From Lonicera japonica (Eukaryota > Streptophyta > Magnoliopsida > Dipsacales > Caprifoliaceae), in the NCBI GenBank assembly GCA_021464415.1, contig CM038468.1, positions 42,657,001 to 42,721,000 on the forward strand: DNA of 64,000 bases. Reading direction: 5' to 3'. The translations under genes and the position numbers were made by a program. Positions 58,655 through 64,000 of this stretch are shown piece after piece (position 1 is the first letter of the stretch; every line of letters starts with the position of its first letter). The notes beneath the pieces are model-generated. The model saw only the letters and a program-made list of their open reading frames with translations, did not search any database and was not told where the DNA came from.

Positions 58655-59186
58655 AAGCACCTTTCTGTACTTCATATATATAGGGGTCCTCCCCTTGTAA
58701 TTGAACCCACAGCAATATACACAATACATACCTCTCTCTCTCTAGATTTAACATGGTATTAGAGGGAAGGTTTTGAATTCTCCCATTGCCGTCTCATCAC
58801 TCTTCCTCGGCCGTTCCATCCTACTGCCATCCCATCCCTCTGCTGTGCTCTTCTCAACATTCCCAAACCTCTTCAACTCTCTCGAAAACTGCCCAAACCC
58901 CCACTGCCAAAGCCACTCATCCCACCACCATTGTCATCGTCTCGACAAGATGAGTTTGACCCCGTAAAAATCATCTCGAAATTCTCAAGCAAGCACTCTC
59001 ACGCGCCTTGCGAGTGAGAACCAGACCACCCCGTCAATTGACGTGTAGATCCCACGCGTAGCCGCCCAATCTCTGCATGTGCCCACGTGCGAGTGACATA
59101 CACGCGCGTCCTTCCCCAGCCTATGCGGTCAACAGCTTGTCTCCTTTGCGCGCCTATGCACTCTCACGCACCGTTACTTTTAACAA
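58655..59186 (+). mobile_element. Copia 5' fragment: LTR end, primer-binding site and leader/gag-like remnant
   Basis: The LTR tail runs to 58753 (ctctctctctctagatttaa plus ca). It is followed at once by TGGTATTAGAG, a one-mismatch version of the initiator Met-tRNA primer site (TGGTATCAGAGC). The rest (58765-59186) is C-rich with stops. The same LTR sequence occurs at 61054-61251 (opposite orientation) and 62391-62494, so all belong to one Copia family. Confidence 0.7.
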
Positions 59187-60522
59187 AGAGAGAAGTATGT
59201 ATTGTATATATTGTTGTGTGTTCAATTACAAGGGGAGACCCCTATTGTAATGCCTCGCCCATCCGGGGCGATGAAAAATGAATAAATAGAGTACAACGGT
59301 TACAAAATACAATCCGAATAAATCTCACTATCCGAACTACAACTAACTCTAGAGTCGTCCCACGAACTCTCACCGTCCCGTCCCGCGTCCTCACCGCGAA
59401 TACCTGTAGATGAAAAACATGTATCGGGAAGTACACTATATGCAGAGGATAAAAGAAATACGTGGGAATAATTTAACAGTAACAACAAAGACACATATTA
59501 TACCAAACATCATACACGGCCTCATACCCGGTTCTCTCATGGCTACATGCCAATCCTTGCCTCACCTTACCCATGGCCTTTTAGCAGACATTGCAAACTG
59601 GGTCATATCTTGGCTAATCCTGGCAGGTGTACTTAAACATGTGCCAATCAATCACCATGGCACCATAGCCAACACATATATCAATCAGTATCATCAAACA
59701 TATCACGGAGCCAATGAACATGCAATACAAGATGAATACAAGAATACGGATATCAAGGAATGCTCTAGAGCATAAAGGAATGCATACGGAATACTTCTCA
59801 TACCTTAATCCGTAAATATCATGCCATATCCAAAGCTCCAATTGATGGAACTTCGTAAACTCTACGCCATCACGATCCTCGGGACAAACTCCCCTAAAGC
59901 CAAATCATGTTCTGGAGGACAAAATATAGAGATAAGCTAGATAGAAGAATGAGAGAAACCTTTCTCTCAATCTAGGGAGTGAAGGATATATATATAAAGG
60001 GAGGATGAAGGGTCTGGAACCCTTTAGAATCTCACCAACCGACCTAATAACAGGCGCTTGTTGGCTTCAACAGGCGCTTGTTGGACAGGTAAGAGGCGCA
60101 TGTTTTCCATAAATAGGCTCCTGTCCAATAGCGAACCTAAAATAGCCAAGGGCCAACCTCCAACAGTCGCCTGTTTTCCATAAACAGGCGCCTGTTGGCC
60201 CAAAATCTACAAAATGAGCTCAAAATTCTATAAAATAAGGACACGGGGTGTTACAACTATATATATGAAGTACATATGGATTTGGAAAAAGAAAGACCTA
60301 GACTATGGAGGAGGATTTAGAAAAGGAAAGACCTAGCCTATGGAGAAGGATCTAAAAAAGGAAAAACCTAGACTAAGGAAAATATACTTAAGGAAACAAT
60401 AAGAAAAGGAAAGCTAAAATACAGGAAATCTAATAAGGAAATAATATTTTAACACCCCCTTAAGCTTAGGATGGCTTGGAAAGCATGCAGAGCTTGGACA
60501 TGCAGAGCTTGGACATCAGAAA
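59187..60522 (-). mobile_element. Copia LTR in reverse orientation, split by a solo LTR, with polypurine tract stub
   Basis: LTR sequence (agagagaagtatgtattgta to ggggagacccctat) is interrupted at 59246 and resumes at 60256 (actatatatatgaagtaca) up to attttaaca at 60454. Next comes ccccctt, the complement of the polypurine tract, and about 60 bp of element interior. The stub changes into receptor-like-protein sequence around aaattgaa (60520-60527), where both sources share a few bases, suggesting a microhomology joint. Confidence 0.7.
59246..60255. mobile_element. solo LTR (1010 bp) nested in the Copia LTR
   Basis: Starts TGTAATGCC and ends GGTGTTACA, a partly inverted TG...CA pair. Flanks are cctat (59241-59245) and actat (60256-60260), four of five identical, and the intact Copia LTR copy at 61054 reads straight across this point. 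The TGTAAYRCC-type end is frequent in Ty3/Gypsy LTRs (recalled). Near its right part are repeats of caggcgcctgtt (60052-60200). No coding content. Confidence 0.78.
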
Positions 60523-61053
60523 TTGAATCTTTCTCTTAACTTTCTCAAGAATCTTTAAGAACCATATGTCATTCCTAACCTTTATTTTCTCGACTTGCAT
60601 TCCAACCACCTCCGAGGGAAATTGCCATTACCACCTGACATTGCTCTGTACGTTGATTACTCTTCAAATTATTTTAGCTCTTCAATCCCCGTTGGTATTG
60701 ATAATAATATCTTGTCTGCTTATTCATTTTCTGTTGCAAATAATAACTTCACTGGAACCATCCCAATATCCATATGCAACGTTAAAAACCTTAACGCCCT
60801 TGACATGTCCAAGAACAGTTTGAGTGGCCCAATACCTTTGTGTTTAATTGAATGGAGTGAGACTCTTGGGATACTAAATCTAGGGAAGAACCGTCTCAGC
60901 GGAAATCTTTCTGGAACATTTCAGGAGAATTGTCGTTTGGAAACTCTAAATTTGCGTAACAATCAATTAGAAGGGAAGATACCAGAATCTATCTCCAATT
61001 GCTTGTTGTTAGAGATATTAAACCTGTCGAATAACCAGATAAATGATACGTTT
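60523..61053 (+). pseudogene. receptor-like protein LRR fragment, left copy
   Basis: Reads LNLSLNFLKNL, stop (60556-60558), EPYVIPNLYFLDLHSNHLRG, then KLPLPPDIALYVDYSSNYF, FSVANNNFTGTIPISICN, LNALDMSKNSLSGPIPLCLI and NRLSGNLSGTFQENC, ending in LSNNQINDTF. This is the plant extracellular LRR consensus (LxxLxLxxNxLxGxIP) as in Cf-9/Ve1/RLP-type receptor-like proteins of the plasma membrane, which sense pathogens or development signals. Only about seven repeats remain: no signal peptide, membrane segment or C-terminal tail. A Copia LTR cuts it at 61054. An inverted second copy lies at 62495-63130. Non-functional. Confidence 0.85.
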
Positions 61054-61251
61054 TGTTAAATCTAGAAAGAGAGAAATATGTATTATATATATTGCTGTGT
61101 GTTCAATTACAAGGGGAGGACCCCTATATATATGAAGTATAGAAGGATTTAGAAAAGGAAAAACCTAGACTATGGAAAATATACATTAGGAAACAAAAAG
61201 AAAAGGAAAGCTAAAACACAGGAAATCTAATAAGGAAATAATATTTTGACA
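61054..61251 (-). mobile_element. Copia LTR (198 bp), 3' LTR of the minus-strand element
   Basis: On the plus strand it runs TGTTAAATCTAG to ATATTTTGACA. On the minus strand it is preceded by the polypurine tract cttgaggggg (61252-61261). This is the best-kept copy of this LTR in the window and marks the end of the pol relic at 61252-62390. Confidence 0.8.
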
Positions 61252-62390
61252 CCCCCTCAAGCTCAGGATGGCTTGGAAAGCATGCGGAGCTTGGACATCA
61301 TAAATTGAAAACGAGCAGTCACATGTGATTTGGTGAAGAGATTAGCTGGTTAAAGAGTGGAAGAAATATGCGGTAACTGAATATGTCCTTTGGAGAGGTG
61401 ATGACAAGTAAAGTGACAGTGAAATTCAATATGCTTAGTGCGTTTGTGAAATACATCATTGTGGGTTATTTGAATAGCACTTTGATTATCATAAAAAGAA
61501 GGGTGTAGGAACCAGAAGAGTAATTCCCATTTTTTGAAGGAGTCAGGGAAAGCCAAATGATTTCAGAGGTAGTATAAGCAAGAGCACGATATTCAGCCTC
61601 AGCACTAAAACAAGCAACAACAGTTTGCTTCTTACTTTTTCATGAAATGAAAGTCACCGAGAAAAATGCAGAAGCCGGTAGTGGATCGTCGATCAATAAT
61701 ATCACCGCCTTAGTCAGAGTACTCTTGTAGCGTAAGACGAGAAGCATACGAGAAATGCTGGCCTTGGTATATGGTCCTTTTTATGTAGCGGATGATACAA
61801 AGAATAGTTGCAAAGTGAACAGATCATGGTGCAGACATGCATTGACTCACAATGTGAACGGCATGACTAATATCTGGTCTGGTGATTGTGAGATAGTTGA
61901 GACTTCCCAAAAGCTCTCGGTATAATCTAGGATTAGTCAGAGGAGTGCTATCAAAAGGAGAAAACTTAACATTCACTTCAAGAGGAGTGTCTGCTATTTT
62001 GTTGTCTGTCAGTCCAGCGCGATCAACATTGTCAGAAGCATATTTCACTTGAGAAAAGAATTACCCCGTAGATGAGTGATCAACCTCAATGCCCAAGAAG
62101 TAGTGAAGAGTACCTAGGTCTTTCATTTTGAAACATGAACACAGATAGGCTTTGAGTCGACATATGCCATCCAAATCATCCCTAGTAATAATCATATTAT
62201 CAACATATATCAGAAGAATAACAAGGCCCTGTGATGAAGAAGATATGAACATAGCCGAATCATGAGCACTCTGAGAGAATCCATGGTGGAGGACATTAGT
62301 GGAGAATTATTCAAACCAAGCTTTGGGTGCTTGTTTGAGACCGTAGGGAGCATGCACCATGCAGTTTGCAGACTTGCCCAAGAGGACTTA
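61252..62390 (-). pseudogene. Ty1/Copia pol relic: reverse transcriptase and RNase H
   Basis: Minus-strand reading: YGLKQAPKAWFE (about 62340-62305); then 62252-62061 with GLVILLIYVDNMIITRDDLD and MKDLGTLHYFLGIEVD; then 62048-61824 with ADTPLEVNVKFSP, YRELLGSLNYLTITRPDISH and AVHIVSQCM; then the RNase H end FYDNQSAIQITHNDVFHKRT and KHIEFHCHF (about 61500-61410). This is the Copia order. The YVDD catalytic motif reads YVDN, and stops and frame changes separate the blocks, so it is inactive. gag, protease, integrase and most of the reverse transcriptase are missing; the break is at about 62391, where an LTR fragment of opposite orientation begins. Confidence 0.88.
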
Positions 62391-62494
62391 TGGAACTAGA
62401 TCCTTCTGTACTTCATATATATAGGGGTCCTCCCTTTGTAATTGAACACACAATAATATATACAATACATACTTCTCTCTCTCTAGATTTAAAA
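62391..62494 (+). mobile_element. Copia LTR fragment, opposite orientation to the pol relic
   Basis: From ctagatccttctgtacttca to ctctctctctagatttaaaa, the same LTR end as at 58655-58753. It joins the right LRR copy at exactly the base where the left LTR joins the left LRR copy. Confidence 0.78.
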
Positions 62495-63130
62495 AAACGT
62501 ATCATTTATTTGATTGTTCGCCAGGTTTAATACCTCTTACAACGAGCAATTGGAGATAGATTCTGGTATCTTCCCTTTTAATTGATTGTCATGCAAATCT
62601 AGAGTTTCTAAACGACAATTCTCCTGAAATATTCCAAAAAGATTTCCACTAAGATGGTTCTTCCCTAGATTCAGTGTCCCAATAGTCTCACTCCATACAA
62701 TTAAACACAATGGTATTGGGCCACTCAAACTGTTCTTGGACATATCAAGGGCGTTAAGGTTTCTAGCATTGCATATGGATATTGGGATGGTTCTAGTGAG
62801 ATTATTATTTGCAACAGAAAATGAATAAGCATACAAGATATTATTATCAATACTAACGAGGGTTGAAGAGCCGAAATAATTTGAAGAGTAATCAACGTAC
62901 AGGGCAGTGTCAGGTGGTAATGGCAATTTCCCTAAGAGGTGGATGGAATGTAAGTCAAGAAAATAAAGGCTAGGAATGACATATGGTTCTTGAAGATTCT
63001 TGAGAAAGTTAAGAGAAAGATTCAAGTACTTTAGACTTCCATTCCCGACTTTCCAAATCCAATTTGGTATCTCTCCACCAATTTGATTATCTGAAAGGTC
63101 CAATTTGGTATCTCTCCACCAATTTGACAA
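62495..63130 (-). pseudogene. receptor-like protein LRR fragment, right (inverted) copy
   Basis: Minus-strand frame (197 codons up to 63130) reads LDLSDNQIGGEIPNWIWKV, GNGSLKYLNLSLNFLKNLQE, PYVIPSLYFLDLHSIHLLG, KLPLPPDTALYVDYSSNYFG, FSVANNNLTRTIPISICN, LNALDMSKNSLSGPIPLCLI and ENCRLETLDLHDNQLKGKIP. It is closely similar to the left copy but extends further upstream. It ends at the LTR fragment in the same place (after aatgatacgttt on its own strand). A short local duplication (ccaatttggtatctctccac, twice between 63058 and 63121) lies at its upstream end. Not a complete gene. Confidence 0.85.
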
Positions 63131-63149
63131 AGGAGCATTTCAAGGGATG

Positions 63150-63389
63150 TTTGATTTAGTCTTTTAGGTCTGGAAAATTCAAAAAGAAAGGAGGGGGTCG
63201 TTAAAATTGAGCTTGCAAGATTTTTTGGAGTTTTGGAAAAAAAAGGTTTTGGTAAGAGATGGATTAAGGGCTGCCTTTCCTCGGCAATTTCTCGGTAATT
63301 ATAAATGTAAACCATGTGATTTGGGGCATGGGAAGGGATACTCCTTTTTTATTCATTCTGGCGGATGTTCAGAATGGAGAGCGAGTGAG
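63150..63389 (+). other. junction DNA between the LRR copy and the LINE fragment
   Basis: No certain coding content. The plus strand near 63190-63390 may be further decayed LINE sequence in changing frames. Confidence 0.35.
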
Positions 63390-64000
63390 ACTGAGGTGGT
63401 GAGGGGTTTTAATGTTGGGCAAAATAGGGTAGAAGTATCACATTTACTGCGGACGATTTCGATGAGGATAGGTATATTGAAAATTTGAAAGGAATCCTTA
63501 AGGTTTTTTCTTTTGTGTCTGGGCTAAGTATTAATCTGTCTAAGTTGTTGTATGACAGATCAAGAGTGGTGAGTGGTGATTTCTTAACAGGGTTGCCGTT
63601 GGGTGGGACTTTTTGAAGTTTTAGAAAGGGTTTCAAAGAGGATTGAAGGATGGCACAAAAGTCTACGAGGAGGGAAATTTTTCTCGGTTCTTGGGAGCTT
63701 CCAATTTACTACCTCCCTGTATAAAAAACCGGCAAAATGGAAAAATTAATGAGAGATTTTTTTTGGTAAGGGTTCGGTGAACGGAAGGGAAATTGAGATT
63801 ATCCAAATTAAATGGAATATTATCGAAATATGGCTTTGCTTGGAGTGGTTAGTTTCCTTTGAGGATATTATTCGGTCAGAGAGTAAGTATGGGGCTTTTG
63901 AGGTTTGGGATCAGTGGCACTTCTCGTGCCCGTGGAGATTTCTAGGTGTGGATGATTTTATGCAAAACATTAAATTAGGGTGGGTGTGGGGAATTTTTTA
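63390..64000 (+). pseudogene. LINE (L1-type) reverse-transcriptase fragment, runs off the window
   Basis: Pieces in changing frames match plant L1-type reverse transcriptase: NVGQNRVEVSHL, then ADDFDEDRYIENLKGILKVF (the ADD of the catalytic FADD), SFVSGLSINLSK, GLPLGG, RIEGWHKSLRGGKF and WELPIYYLP, then MEKLMRDFFW. Several frameshifts and stops mean it is dead. The element continues beyond the right edge. It is a different segment from the LINE 3' fragment at 7650-8643. Confidence 0.82.

Overview
The window is nuclear DNA of a flowering plant, most likely a eudicot. It is AT-rich, its genes have many GT-AG introns (up to about 4.2 kb), and transposable-element remains of nearly every plant class fill the space between and inside genes. 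Nothing in the sequence fixes the species. I found no tRNA, rRNA, CRISPR array or bacterial-type operon, and no clearly new biological system. What stands out is how the mobile elements are built and nested.

Five host genes can be supported. (1) 2219-3190 (+): an intron-less receptor-like cytoplasmic kinase. (2) 10947-18262 (+): OEP37, the chloroplast outer-envelope beta-barrel channel, complete in six exons (328 aa). (3) 25069-23885 (-): phosphoenolpyruvate carboxylase kinase (PPCK), two exons (270 aa). (4) 38669-33811 (-): an ADF6-type actin-depolymerizing factor, three exons (145 aa). (5) 53487 onwards (+): the first three exons of EAF6, a NuA4 histone acetyltransferase subunit; its remaining exons are not visible before the window ends. 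The genes look unrelated in function (signalling, plastid transport, carbon metabolism, cytoskeleton, chromatin), as is usual along a plant chromosome.

Layout. 0-9 kb: a tandem duplication, a Tourist-like MITE, the kinase, SINE-like pieces and a LINE 3' fragment. 9.4-10.7 kb: a fold-back Mutator-like (MULE) element with a target-site duplication, ending 220 bp before the OEP37 start codon. 11-18 kb: OEP37, with diverged tandem repeats in intron 1. 18-24 kb: AT-rich DNA with a solo LTR and minisatellites. 24-25 kb: PPCK. 25-34 kb: intergenic DNA with two MITEs sharing a TTA site. 34-39 kb: ADF, whose 3-kb second intron holds a MITE, a Stowaway-like element, a SINE and a tandem duplication. 39-42 kb: a solo LTR inside a CT-rich leader-like sequence. 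42.7-50.2 kb: a decayed plant-mobile-domain (PMD) gene, a 122-bp tandem array, and a decayed MULE transposase with an OTU-protease tail and one recognisable terminal inverted repeat, of the same family as the element at 9.4 kb. 51.1-53.1 kb: a large fold-back element built from 31-bp repeats. 53.5-64 kb: EAF6 and a transposon nest with a 311-bp TRIM retrotransposon, a non-autonomous MULE, Copia fragments, a nested solo LTR, two inverted copies of a receptor-like-protein LRR fragment, and a LINE reverse-transcriptase fragment at the right edge.

Splice sites were read by eye from homology and GT/AG signals. Transposon boundaries marked as supported rest on visible target-site duplications and matching termini.
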